20,901 nucleotides of DNA from Anaerolineae bacterium (GCA_012719195.1 JAAYAV010000443.1:1-20901), one strand, 5' to 3'; positions 14,595 through 20,901 are shown, counted from the first letter of the stretch. Numbers and translations: made by a program. The notes: generated from the sequence alone by a model not told the origin.

Positions 14595-15378
14595 GAGAAG
14601 ATGCTCCGGAGGGCTCGGCAACCTCTGACAACACATCTGCCAAGCTGTCTTGCAGAGTGTGAAGGTAGTCATCGACGGACCAGGATAGCTTGTGACCGCC
14701 GATCCGGACCTCGAGGCCGGCGATAAGCTCGGGCATCTGTCGATAGCTGACCTTCAGCGTCTCCAAATCGAGTTCCTGTTTCAGAGCTTCTTCGACAGCT
14801 TGGCGCGAGCGATCCGACAGAGAGAAGGCGCTGCCAACCGCTATCTCCTGGCCGACTTGGTTCATCGACTTGCGGAGCGACAGCCTCGTTGCGCTATCGA
14901 GGTTCCTTAGGCGGGCAACAAATGCCGCTGCCACCCCGCTCTCGATGTCTGCGTCCGCCAGGTCTCGCAGGACTTGGCGTGAGATGGCGAGGACCTGCTG
15001 CCGGCTGAGCCTGCGTACCTTCTCTAGGAAGACGGCACGCTCGTGACTGAGATCTTCCAACCAGGCGGCCTTCTCGGCGGCAACTTCGCGGCGGGCCTGC
15101 TCGAGCATGTGCTCGCGTGCATGATCGGCATCTCGGTGAGCCTCCTCGAGCAGGGCCTGCCGGTGGGTCTCCCACTCGGCCAACTTGTCTCCATAGACGC
15201 GCTGGACCCTCTGGGCCTCGTCTGTCTGCCGCTGCGCCTCCATGAACTCCTGGGCGATCTCCTCTCGTCGAGCCGCCATGGTGTCGATTAGCGGTCGGTA
15301 GAGGAACCGCCGAAGCAGAAAGAGCAAGATGAGGAAGTTGATTATCTGCGCGACGGTGGTCGGCCAGTCGATTAGCAC
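14581..15378 (-). CDS. atpF: N-ATPase b subunit with delta-like C-terminus
   Basis: The 265-residue product is about 100 residues longer than an ordinary b subunit. One membrane helix spans residues 8-24 (TVAQIINFLILLFLLRR), followed by a long charged helical region (about 35-140) that forms the peripheral stalk. The last part departs from b: PELIAGLEVRIGG (216-228) and SVDDYLHTL (234-242) resemble the C-terminal strand-and-tail of the delta/OSCP subunit. The operon has no separate delta gene, so this protein probably does both jobs, as known for the 'alternate F0 subunit B' family. Translation starts with GTG at 15378, two bases after the atpE stop codon. Confidence 0.92.
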   Translation of the reverse strand: MLIDWPTTVAQIINFLILLFLLRRFLYRPLIDTMAARREEIAQEFMEAQRQTDEAQRVQRVYGDKLAEWETHRQALLEEAHRDADHAREHMLEQARREVAAEKAAWLEDLSHERAVFLEKVRRLSRQQVLAISRQVLRDLADADIESGVAAAFVARLRNLDSATRLSLRKSMNQVGQEIAVGSAFSLSDRSRQAVEEALKQELDLETLKVSYRQMPELIAGLEVRIGGHKLSWSVDDYLHTLQDSLADVLSEVAEPSGASSHAAD

Positions 15379-15380
15379 GG

Positions 15381-15659
15381 CTAACCCCCGGCTTGGCTGA
15401 CGAAGTAGTTCCAGAAGGGGTTGATGAAGATCAGTATCATGGCGACAACGAAGCAGTAGATGGCGGTGGACTCCACCAGAGCAAGGCCGACGAACAGCGT
15501 CCGGCTAATGGAGCCGGCCTCGTCGGGCTGTTGCGCGATGGCGCTCAGTGCCTGGGTGAGGGCCCGGGCTTCGCCGACTGCCGGCGCGATCGTGCCAATG
15601 GTGATGGTGAGGGCCGAGATGACGATGGAGAGCAAGGCCACAAGCGTTACGTCACTCAT
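15381..15659 (-). CDS. atpE: N-ATPase c subunit (rotor ring) with two-carboxylate ion site
   Basis: The 92-residue hairpin protein forms the rotor ring. Aligned with the Na+-binding c subunit of Ilyobacter tartaricus, the ligand positions match with a constant offset of two: Glu63, Ser64, Thr65 and Tyr68 (LVESTAIY) correspond to Glu65, Ser66, Thr67 and Tyr70. The helix-1 ligand Gln32 is replaced by Glu30 (PAVGEARAL), giving two carboxylates, as in known N-ATPases. The GxGxGxG pattern of helix 1 is mostly lost (GTIAPAVG). The polar loop is AIAQQPDE. The ATG lies 8 bases inside the end of atpB. Whether Na+ or H+ is transported cannot be decided from sequence alone. Confidence 0.95.
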   Translation of the reverse strand: MSDVTLVALLSIVISALTITIGTIAPAVGEARALTQALSAIAQQPDEAGSISRTLFVGLALVESTAIYCFVVAMILIFINPFWNYFVSQAGG

Positions 15660-16371
15660 GCTGATGAATCTCCTTAGCCTGGGTGTTGGTCTGCTTGTCT
15701 AGCGTGTCGTGGCGCGAGCGGGTGGCGGACCCGATGAACAGCGTAGTGAGGACGGCGAAGATGTAGGCCTGGATGACGCCGGTTATGAGGCCGAGTACCT
15801 GCATGACAATGGGAAAGAGCAGAGGCACGATCGTCACCAGGATGGCGACGATCATGCTGCCACTCATCACGTTGCCGTAGAGGCGGACAGCCAAAGCGAG
15901 GGTGCGGGAGAACTCGCCGATGATATTGAAGGGCAGCATGATGAAGGATGGCTGTATGTAAGTCCTCAAGTACCGGCGGAGACCCTGCTGGGTGATGCCG
16001 AACACAGGCACGGCGAAGAAAACGCAGATGGCCAGCGCGGCAGTGGTGGAGAGCGAAGCCGTCGGGGGATAGAAGCCCGGGACGAGGGCCAGCAAGGTGC
16101 TCACCAGGATGAAGAGAAACAGGGTGCCGATGAAGGTTACGAAGGGACTCGGACTCTGATCGGAGACTTCCCGGATCTGGGCCGCTATCAGCTCGACGAC
16201 GTATTCGAGCAGGTTCTGCCACCAGGAGAGGGCACTGGTGGTCAGGTCGCGGGTGACCAGCCAGGATCCGATGGTCATGATCGCCATGACCACCCAGGTG
16301 AAGCCGATGGTGGCGTTGATCGTGAGCGGGCCAAGCTCGAACCAGACCAACGTGTCTGGAGTAATGGTCAT
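15652..16371 (-). CDS. atpB: N-ATPase a subunit (ion channel stator)
   Basis: The 239-residue membrane protein provides the ion half-channels. The essential arginine is Arg163 in LALAVRLYGNVMSG, and the last helices contain IQAYIFAVLTTLFIG. Five to six hydrophobic segments are visible. The open frame extends upstream to 16593, but the extra 74 residues overlap atpR and lack membrane character. The start chosen is the ATG at 16371, which shares ATGA with the atpR stop codon. The start fits the family, whose members begin close to the MTITPDTLVWFELGP region. Confidence 0.95.
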   Translation of the reverse strand: MTITPDTLVWFELGPLTINATIGFTWVVMAIMTIGSWLVTRDLTTSALSWWQNLLEYVVELIAAQIREVSDQSPSPFVTFIGTLFLFILVSTLLALVPGFYPPTASLSTTAALAICVFFAVPVFGITQQGLRRYLRTYIQPSFIMLPFNIIGEFSRTLALAVRLYGNVMSGSMIVAILVTIVPLLFPIVMQVLGLITGVIQAYIFAVLTTLFIGSATRSRHDTLDKQTNTQAKEIHQHE

Positions 16372-16676
16372 GCTAGCTCCCGATTGCGCTCGGCCTTGGC
16401 TGACGGTCCCCATCTCCTGGCAAGTGCCAGCCGGGCCACGAGGAAGCCAGCCAGGCAGACCAGCAGCCGGACCCAGGACCCCTGGGCCAACCAGACGAAA
16501 CTGGCAGCGGCCAGTAGGCCTCGAAGCAGGAAGCTGCCGAGCGCAAGCAACGCCGGAACGCGCGCTGAAGGCAAGCGCCCGATGGTGATCCACAGGCCGC
16601 CAAAGTAGACCGCACCGATGAGCAGCCCTCCCGCTCCCGCTATGGCCAACCCTCCCGCGGTTACTTCAATGCCCAT
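16368..16676 (-). CDS. atpR: N-ATPase accessory membrane protein AtpR
   Basis: The 102-residue hydrophobic protein has three likely membrane helices (about 8-33, 40-63 and 68-86), with FGGLWITIGRLPSAR and LLRGLLAAASF matching the small AtpR subunit found only in N-ATPase operons. Its role is not established; assembly of the c-ring or Mg2+ handling with AtpQ has been proposed. It starts one base after the atpQ stop and overlaps atpB by ATGA. The position between atpQ and atpB is as important to the call as the sequence. Confidence 0.88.
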   Translation of the reverse strand: MGIEVTAGGLAIAGAGGLLIGAVYFGGLWITIGRLPSARVPALLALGSFLLRGLLAAASFVWLAQGSWVRLLVCLAGFLVARLALARRWGPSAKAERNRELA

Positions 16677-16677
16677 G

Positions 16678-17028
16678 TCACTCCTTGTCGTCGGAGGGGT
16701 CGATTTCGTCCTCCTTCATCTCCTGCGACACCCATCGCCAGGCGCTGTGCAGGCCTACGACGAGGCCGGCGAAGAGCATTGTCAGCGCCCACGAAAACCC
16801 CAGCGGTAGAATGGTATCCAGCAGCAGACCGACGGCGATGCCAATCAGCGTGGGCAAAGCGATAGACCACCCGACAACACCGTACATGCTCAGGCCATAC
16901 CACACGCTCGTCTTGCGCTTGTGCCGAGACCGGGCCTTGCGTGCTGCCTTGTCTCCGACGATACGGTCGAGCCGATCATCGGCATCAGGATGCGTTCTTC
17001 GAGGTACCAGATCTCCTGGTTCCGTCAT
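16678..17028 (-). CDS. atpQ: N-ATPase accessory membrane protein AtpQ (AtpI-like)
   Basis: The 116-residue protein has a charged, Arg/Lys-rich N-terminus (residues 1-40), two membrane helices (about 43-70 and 77-97) and an acidic tail ending DEIDPSDDKE. The RKTSVWYGLSMYGVVGWSIA and LPTLIGIAVGLLLD segments are characteristic of AtpQ, an AtpI-like protein specific to N-ATPase operons. AtpI-type proteins assist c-ring assembly and have been linked to Mg2+ or Ca2+ uptake. The ATG shares ATGA with the atpC stop codon. Confidence 0.9.
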   Translation of the reverse strand: MTEPGDLVPRRTHPDADDRLDRIVGDKAARKARSRHKRKTSVWYGLSMYGVVGWSIALPTLIGIAVGLLLDTILPLGFSWALTMLFAGLVVGLHSAWRWVSQEMKEDEIDPSDDKE

Positions 17029-17456
17029 CGGTTGGCGCTCAGCTCCAGGTAACGGCGAGAGAAGCCCAACTCAAGCCGAGCGAGCGCGTTGCGTGCCTGT
17101 CGCTCCTCGTCGTCAAGTTCCTCGAACATCGCCCTAACCGCGGACCGCAACGACTCCAGGCTGGTGCCGCTCACCGCGTTCCGCGTCGACACGTGAACCA
17201 CGCGGCCGCGCTTCACAAGAATGCCCTCGTCCACGGCGACGTAATGATCGGTTCGGCCATCTACTCCAGGATGGGGCACCCCGGGTCGTCCGGGCCCGAC
17301 AAGCCGGCGGAAGCTGAGGATGCCAGGTACGATCACGGTAGCGTAATCGATATGGCGAGGTAGGATGGTGAAGGCCCCGTTCAGCGACTCGGCCGACACG
17401 CGGGCAACCTCCTCGTCCACAACAATCTGCGTAGGAGCCAACACTCTTAGCCTCAC
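17025..17456 (-). CDS. atpC: N-ATPase epsilon subunit
   Basis: The 143-residue product starts with GTG at 17456 (protein begins MRLRVLAPTQIVVDEEV), which shares GTGA with the atpD stop. The open frame extends to 17543 but that part is antiparallel noise over atpD. Residues 1-85 form the usual beta-sandwich (SLNGAFTILPRHIDYATVIVPG and VDEGILVKRGRVVHV), and the C-terminal helical part is strongly charged. This subunit caps gamma and contacts the c-ring. The sequence is divergent from housekeeping epsilon, as expected of the alternate ATPase family. Confidence 0.92.
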   Translation of the reverse strand: MRLRVLAPTQIVVDEEVARVSAESLNGAFTILPRHIDYATVIVPGILSFRRLVGPGRPGVPHPGVDGRTDHYVAVDEGILVKRGRVVHVSTRNAVSGTSLESLRSAVRAMFEELDDEERQARNALARLELGFSRRYLELSANR

Positions 17457-18892
17457 GGGCGCTGCGCCTCGTCTACGCCGCCGATCAGGTAGAGGGCCCT
17501 CTCTGGGTACTGGGCGTACTCGCCTTCGAGGATCCTCTCGCACCCGGCAAGAGTGACTTCCAGGTCCACCGAACGCCCCTCCTTGCCGGTGAACTGCTCC
17601 GTGGTGTGGAACGGCTGCGTGAGGAAGCGCTCCAGGCGTCGAGCAGTGTTGACCTTGCGCCGGTCGGCCACTGTGAGCTCCTCGAGACCCAGCATGGCGA
17701 TAACGTCCTTCAGGTCCTCGTAGTCCGCCAGCGTCTCGCGGACGGCCCGGGCGACGCGGTAGTGGCGCTCGCCCACTATGTGGGGCACCAAGAGACTGGA
17801 GCTGGACGTCAGCGGATCAATGGCAGGGTAGAGCCCCTGGCTGGCACGGGTCCTCGAGAGGACGATGGAGGCCGACAGATGAGAGAACGTGTGGACGACG
17901 GCTGGATCGGTGAAGTCGTCCGCCGGGACGTAGACGGCCTGCACGGAGGTAATGGCCGCGTGGCGGGTGCTCGCTATTCTCTCCTGCAAGGAGGCCATCT
18001 CCGTACTGAGCGTGGGCTGGTAGCCCATCCGCGAGGGTAGCCTTCCGAGCAAGCCGGACACTTCAGAGCCGGCTTGGACGAAGCGAAAGATGTTGTCCAT
18101 CAGGAGCAGGACATCCTGACGGCGGTCATCGCGGAAGTACTCCGAGATGGTGAGGGCGCTATGTCCGACACGGAACCGCGCTCCGGGCGGCTCGTTCATC
18201 TGGGCGAACACCAGGGTCGTGTTGCCCAGCACGTCCGATGCCTGAAGCTCGCGATAGAGCTCTTCCGCCTCGCGGTTTCTCTCGCCGATGCCGGCAAAGA
18301 CGCTGACTCCACCCTGTCTGCCGGCCATGTTGTGGATCAGCTCCATGATCAGCACGGTCTTGCCTACACCGGCCCCGCCGAACATCCCCGCCTTGCCGCC
18401 CCGCTCCAGGGGGGCAAGCAGATCTATGGCCTTGATGCCGGTCTCTAGGGTCTCGGTGTGGGTGGTGCGGTCTCTGAGGGATGTGGGGTTCTGGTGGATG
18501 GAGCGCATCTCGACGGCCGTTACGGGCCCCTTGCGGTCCACTGGTTCGCCAAACACGTTCAGCATGCGACCGAGGAGTCCTTCGCCGACAGGGACGCGAA
18601 ATGGGTGGCCGGTGTCGATCGCCGGTTCGTCTCGGCTCAATCCTCGGGTAGGGGTGAGGGCCACGCCGCGAACGGTTCGATCGTCCAAGTGCGCCATAAC
18701 CTCGACGCGGACCTTCCCTTCTACGCCGGCGAGGATCTGGTTGCCGATGTCAGGAAGGTGGTCGGCGAAGCGCACGTCCACCACGCTGCCCCGCACAGAT
18801 ACCACCTGGGCAGCCGAGTTCGGGCCCTGGTCCCCATTGGTTTCTCCCAGGATGGGGTCCGGCTCGGTGGCTGCTACGTCGACCTTGCTCAT
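17453..18892 (-). CDS. atpD: N-ATPase beta subunit (catalytic)
   Basis: The 479-residue catalytic subunit has P-loop GGAGVGKT (172-179), the general-base Glu204 in GIGERNREAEELY, and Walker B Asp266 in VLLLMDN. The region matching DELSEED reads EELTVAD (404-410), and the AIDPLTSSSSLL stretch is normal. About 28 residues precede the usual beta-barrel start (VVSVRGSVVDVRF), a poorly conserved extension. An AAGGGAG ribosome site lies about 12 bases before the ATG, which is long; no better start is seen. It is the first gene of the operon, and all following genes overlap or nearly touch. A beta-first order is the mark of N-ATPase operons, unlike housekeeping operons, where alpha and gamma precede beta. 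Confidence 0.95.
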   Translation of the reverse strand: MSKVDVAATEPDPILGETNGDQGPNSAAQVVSVRGSVVDVRFADHLPDIGNQILAGVEGKVRVEVMAHLDDRTVRGVALTPTRGLSRDEPAIDTGHPFRVPVGEGLLGRMLNVFGEPVDRKGPVTAVEMRSIHQNPTSLRDRTTHTETLETGIKAIDLLAPLERGGKAGMFGGAGVGKTVLIMELIHNMAGRQGGVSVFAGIGERNREAEELYRELQASDVLGNTTLVFAQMNEPPGARFRVGHSALTISEYFRDDRRQDVLLLMDNIFRFVQAGSEVSGLLGRLPSRMGYQPTLSTEMASLQERIASTRHAAITSVQAVYVPADDFTDPAVVHTFSHLSASIVLSRTRASQGLYPAIDPLTSSSSLLVPHIVGERHYRVARAVRETLADYEDLKDVIAMLGLEELTVADRRKVNTARRLERFLTQPFHTTEQFTGKEGRSVDLEVTLAGCERILEGEYAQYPERALYLIGGVDEAQRP

Positions 18893-18918
18893 GTGGCGAT
18901 TGATCTCCCTTGGCGCCT

Positions 18919-18937
18919 AGGGCAACAGGATTGCCCT
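18919..18937 (-). promoter_or_regulatory. Leader hairpin before atpD
   Basis: AGGGCAA pairs perfectly with TTGCCCT around a five-base loop. It lies just upstream of the atpD Shine-Dalgarno sequence in the untranslated leader. It could affect translation of atpD or be a remnant of an attenuator; it lacks a T-run. Confidence 0.4.
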
Positions 18938-18995
18938 GACCACTTGCTCGCCGGGGGAGCGTGCGGAGAGTGAGTGCCAGATCGACTAGATCGCT

Positions 18996-19025
18996 CTAGG
19001 CGGCATGCATAATCCTGACTTCCAT
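18996..19025 (-). CDS. Possible 9-residue leader peptide of the atp operon
   Basis: An ATG at 19025 follows GGGGAGG closely (spacing two bases) and opens a nine-codon frame, MEVRIMHAA, ending in TAG. It lies in the atpD leader, 103 bases before the atpD start. There is no run of a single regulatory codon, and at this length chance is a real possibility. Confidence 0.25.
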   Translation of the reverse strand: MEVRIMHAA

Positions 19026-19054
19026 AGCCTCCCCGGACTGCGGAGCGTACCCGA

Positions 19055-19084
19055 ACCTTACCAACGCCCGCCGTCAGCTGTCAA
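19055..19084 (-). promoter_or_regulatory. Promoter candidate for the atp operon
   Basis: A perfect -35 TTGACA (19084-19079) is followed after 18 bases by TAAGGT (19060-19055), which fits TANNNT and is preceded by TGG, giving an extended -10. Transcription would start near 19048, about 155 bases upstream of atpD. It is the best sigma-70-type match noticed in the window. Confidence 0.5.
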
Positions 19085-19096
19085 GCGCCTTCACGA

Positions 19097-19124
19097 CGCC
19101 CGGTAGGACCTCCTCGACCGGGCG
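19097..19124 (-). terminator. Hairpin after the phosphoesterase gene
   Basis: CGCCCGGT pairs perfectly with ACCGGGCG (8 bp) around a 12-base loop. It lies 55 bases after the phosphoesterase stop and just before the atp promoter candidate, a good place to insulate the two units. There is no T-run. Confidence 0.45.
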
Positions 19125-19178
19125 CGGCAGCCGGGTGGCGTGGCCTGGCGCTCGGGGCAGACCGCGAGGATGGAGGGG

Positions 19179-19769
19179 CTACTCGGCCTCGGCGGCCACG
19201 TCCTCGATGGTGCGGCCGCTTAGCACCGACTGCGGTTCGTCGCGGACGGGGTCGCGGCCGGGATCGGCGCTCTCGTCGTCCATCTTGATGAGCAGCCAGC
19301 GGGCCTTCTCGCCCTTGCCGGTGCGGATGAGGGCGAACCCGCCGACGAGCTTGCGGCCCTCCAGCCAGACGGCGACGCGGCCGCGCTCGTAGGCGGCGGC
19401 AAAGGTGTCCGTTTCCCCCTCGCGTGGGAGCAGCCGGTAGGTCCCCGTGTCCCACACTATGACGGTGCCGCCGCCGTACTCGCCCTGAGGGATGTTGCCC
19501 TCGAAGTCGACGTACTCCATGGGATGGTCCTCGGTGGGTACGGCGAGCCGCTTGTCGCTGGGGTTGAGCGACGGCCCCTTGGGCACCGCCCAGGACACGA
19601 GGACGCCGTCGGCCTCGAGGCGGAAGTCGTAGTGGAGGGTGGAGGCGGCGTGCTTCTGGATCACGAACATGGGTGCCTCGCCGCGGGGGAGAGCCTCACC
19701 GGACGGTTCGGGGGTGCGGGCGAAGTCACGCTTGTTGCGGTAGGTCTGCAGTCGGTCGCTATCGCTCAC
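19179..19769 (-). CDS. Stand-alone LigD-type DNA 3'-phosphoesterase
   Basis: The 196-residue protein is the 3'-phosphoesterase module normally found at one end of bacterial DNA ligase D, here without ligase or polymerase domains. The metal and active-site residues known from Pseudomonas LigD are all present with a constant offset of two: His40, His46, Asp48 and Arg50 (QKHAASTLHYDFRLE), then His82 and Tyr86 (DHPMEYVDFEG). PQGEYGGGTVIVWDTGTY follows. The family trims 3'-phosphate and 3'-ribonucleotide ends so that breaks can be sealed. The GTG start at 19769 has AGGAGG five bases upstream. No Ku or ligase gene is in the window, though either could lie elsewhere. It follows the spermidine-synthase-like gene by 26 bases. 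Confidence 0.9.
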   Translation of the reverse strand: MSDSDRLQTYRNKRDFARTPEPSGEALPRGEAPMFVIQKHAASTLHYDFRLEADGVLVSWAVPKGPSLNPSDKRLAVPTEDHPMEYVDFEGNIPQGEYGGGTVIVWDTGTYRLLPREGETDTFAAAYERGRVAVWLEGRKLVGGFALIRTGKGEKARWLLIKMDDESADPGRDPVRDEPQSVLSGRTIEDVAAEAE

Positions 19770-19795
19770 GAAGGCCTCCTGTGGCTGACCAGGTT

Positions 19796-20901
19796 TCAGG
19801 GAAGGTGGTCCCAGTTCTCCGGGGTGGGCGTGGGCGCTACCACCCCTTCCGGCAGCTGATTGCGGACGACCGCTGCCAGCAGTTGGTCCACGGGGGCGTA
19901 GCGGTCGGTCAGGGTGAGGGCGGGGCCGGCGGCCAGCAGTTCGACGACCTCCTCCTCGCTGAGGGCGCGGTGGGCGAGCAGGGCGCTGCCGTCGCCGGCG
20001 TCTATCTCCGCCAGCGCTTCCAGGTCGAGCGGCTGACTGCCGGCAATCAGCACGAAGGTGCTGCGTACCGACCAGCGCCAGTTCTCGATGGTGGGTACGA
20101 CCACGATGTGGTCAAATGTGCGGGTAAGCGTGTGCAAGTAGGACCGCAGGAAGGAGGCGCCGGCACCGTCTATGAGGTTGACCAAGTAGAGGCCGTCATC
20201 GGCGAGCCAGGCGCGCACCCGCCGGTTGAACTCGTCCGTGGTGAGGTGGTAGGGGACGGAGTAGTCGTTGAAGGCGTCGCCCATGATGAGGCTGTAGCGG
20301 CGGGTGGGCGGGCGCTCCAAGAAGAGACGAGCGTCCTCATTGTAGGATACCACCGATGAAGTGGGCGAGAGGCCCATGTAGTCGTAGGCCACCTGGGTGA
20401 CGGCCGGGTCTATCTCGATGACGTCCAGGTGGCTCCCGGGGTAGACGTTCTCCATGTAGCGAGGGAAGGTGTAGCCGCCCCCGCCGATGAATAGCGCGCT
20501 AAGCTCCTTGGCGCGGCGAGCCTGGTACTCGGTGGCTTCGGCGTAGACCTTCTCGTAGCCGTAGACCAGCTCGGTGGGGTCTTCCAGCGAGGAGTAGGAG
20601 TGCACCAGGCGGTCGAGGATCAGGACGCGCACGGGGCCGCCGTGGCGGGTCTCCTCGCGCACCTTGATGCAGAAGTAGTTGGTCTCCAGGGTACAGGGGT
20701 TCAGCGAGTGAGTGAGCGCCCAGACGCCGACACTCAGGCTGAGCGCGACCAGAAGGCCGATCGCCACTGCTCGTGGGCGGTGGTGAAGGAGGAGCGCCAG
20801 CCCCAGTGCCATGAGGATGAAGGCCACGCCGAGGACGATGTTGTAGGTGCCGAACCAAGATATGAGGAAGAAGCCAGTGGCGAAGGTGCCGACGATGCTG
20901 C
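19796..20901 (-). CDS. Membrane-anchored spermidine-synthase-like protein, N-terminus cut by window edge
   Basis: The frame stays open through base 20901, so the N-terminus is missing; the visible part is about 368 residues. It begins with membrane helices (FATGFFLISWFGTYNIVLG, then ILMALGLALLL and IGLLVALSLSVGVWAL), followed by a soluble aminopropyltransferase fold: SALFIGGGGYTFPRYME is the nucleotide-binding glycine motif, DVIEIDPAVTQVA the acidic strand, and MGDAFNDYSVP the active-site region. This is the layout of fused MFS/spermidine-synthase-like proteins. The substrate-binding residues are not clearly those of true SpeE, so polyamine synthesis is uncertain. It probably shares a transcript with the phosphoesterase gene. 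Confidence 0.82.
   Translation of the reverse strand, partial: SIVGTFATGFFLISWFGTYNIVLGVAFILMALGLALLLHHRPRAVAIGLLVALSLSVGVWALTHSLNPCTLETNYFCIKVREETRHGGPVRVLILDRLVHSYSSLEDPTELVYGYEKVYAEATEYQARRAKELSALFIGGGGYTFPRYMENVYPGSHLDVIEIDPAVTQVAYDYMGLSPTSSVVSYNEDARLFLERPPTRRYSLIMGDAFNDYSVPYHLTTDEFNRRVRAWLADDGLYLVNLIDGAGASFLRSYLHTLTRTFDHIVVVPTIENWRWSVRSTFVLIAGSQPLDLEALAEIDAGDGSALLAHRALSEEEVVELLAAGPALTLTDRYAPVDQLLAAVVRNQLPEGVVAPTPTPENWDHLP

Larger units (their letters stand above)
18893..19178 (-). other. Leader and promoter region of the ATPase operon
   Basis: These 286 bases between the phosphoesterase stop and atpD contain, in transcription order, a hairpin (19124-19097), a promoter candidate (19084-19055), a possible 9-codon leader frame (19025-18996), and a small hairpin close to the atpD ribosome site (18937-18919). 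Each is listed separately. No further gene is seen. Confidence 0.6.

Noticed and set aside
14595..14672. 26-residue N-terminal extension of the ATPase alpha frame
   Set aside because: It lies over the end of atpF and lacks similarity to alpha; the ATG at 14594 gives a normal N-terminus.
16372..16593. 74-residue N-terminal extension of the ATPase a subunit frame
   Set aside because: It overlaps atpR, and the ATG at 16371 with ATGA coupling matches the family start.
19081..19455. Minus-strand open frame of 124 codons overlapping the phosphoesterase
   Set aside because: It is in a different frame over the phosphoesterase and its composition is Arg/Gly/Pro-rich noise.
20825..20827. GTG start for the spermidine-synthase-like gene
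   Set aside because: The frame stays open to the right edge and the upstream residues are a membrane helix typical of the family, so the gene is truncated by the window rather than starting here.

Overview
This is a GC-rich bacterial chromosome segment (roughly two thirds G+C by eye) with a dense, mostly minus-strand layout. It combines bacillithiol genes, an N-type ATPase, a bacterial release-factor paralogue (baeRF family 7-like) and a stand-alone LigD-type 3'-phosphoesterase. That mix suggests an environmental, probably uncultured member of a group such as Chloroflexota or Armatimonadota. The lineage is only a guess, because the window contains no rRNA or other phylogenetic marker.

Left part (1-3250, minus strand): a D-2-hydroxyacid dehydrogenase, a GrpB/UPF0157 nucleotidyltransferase-like protein, a two-[4Fe-4S]-ferredoxin/nitroreductase fusion, and a YeiH-type membrane protein cut by the window edge. 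Next comes a gene-free stretch (3251-3855) packed with perfect hairpins, two of which share a core and show compensatory changes in their outer pairs.

Region 3856-8146 (minus strand) is a bacillithiol operon: a SAM methyltransferase overlaps bshC, bshC overlaps bshB1, and bshA follows 46 bases later. The coupled methyltransferase makes N-methyl-bacillithiol the most interesting predicted end product.

Region 8416-10749 (plus strand) holds a possible 48-residue protein, a CPBP intramembrane protease and a Tat-type calcineurin-like phosphoesterase overlapping it by four bases. A strong UNCG-loop hairpin ends this unit and faces a convergent gene for a baeRF7-like protein (10830-11993).

Region 12119-18892 (minus strand) is the centrepiece: a complete nine-gene N-ATPase operon in the order atpD-C-Q-R-B-E-F-A-G. 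It has no separate delta gene; AtpF carries a delta-like C-terminus. The c subunit keeps the Na+-ligand pattern but replaces the helix-1 Gln by Glu, giving two carboxylates per site. The genes overlap or nearly touch throughout. A TTGACA/extended -10 promoter candidate and a leader of about 155 bases with a possible 9-codon leader peptide precede atpD. Hand counts on sampled lines suggest the operon is less GC-rich than its flanks, which fits the known horizontal mobility of N-ATPases.

Right part (19179-20901, minus strand): a stand-alone LigD-type 3'-phosphoesterase preceded by a membrane-anchored spermidine-synthase-like protein running off the right edge. No tRNA, rRNA, CRISPR array, transposase or integrase was seen.
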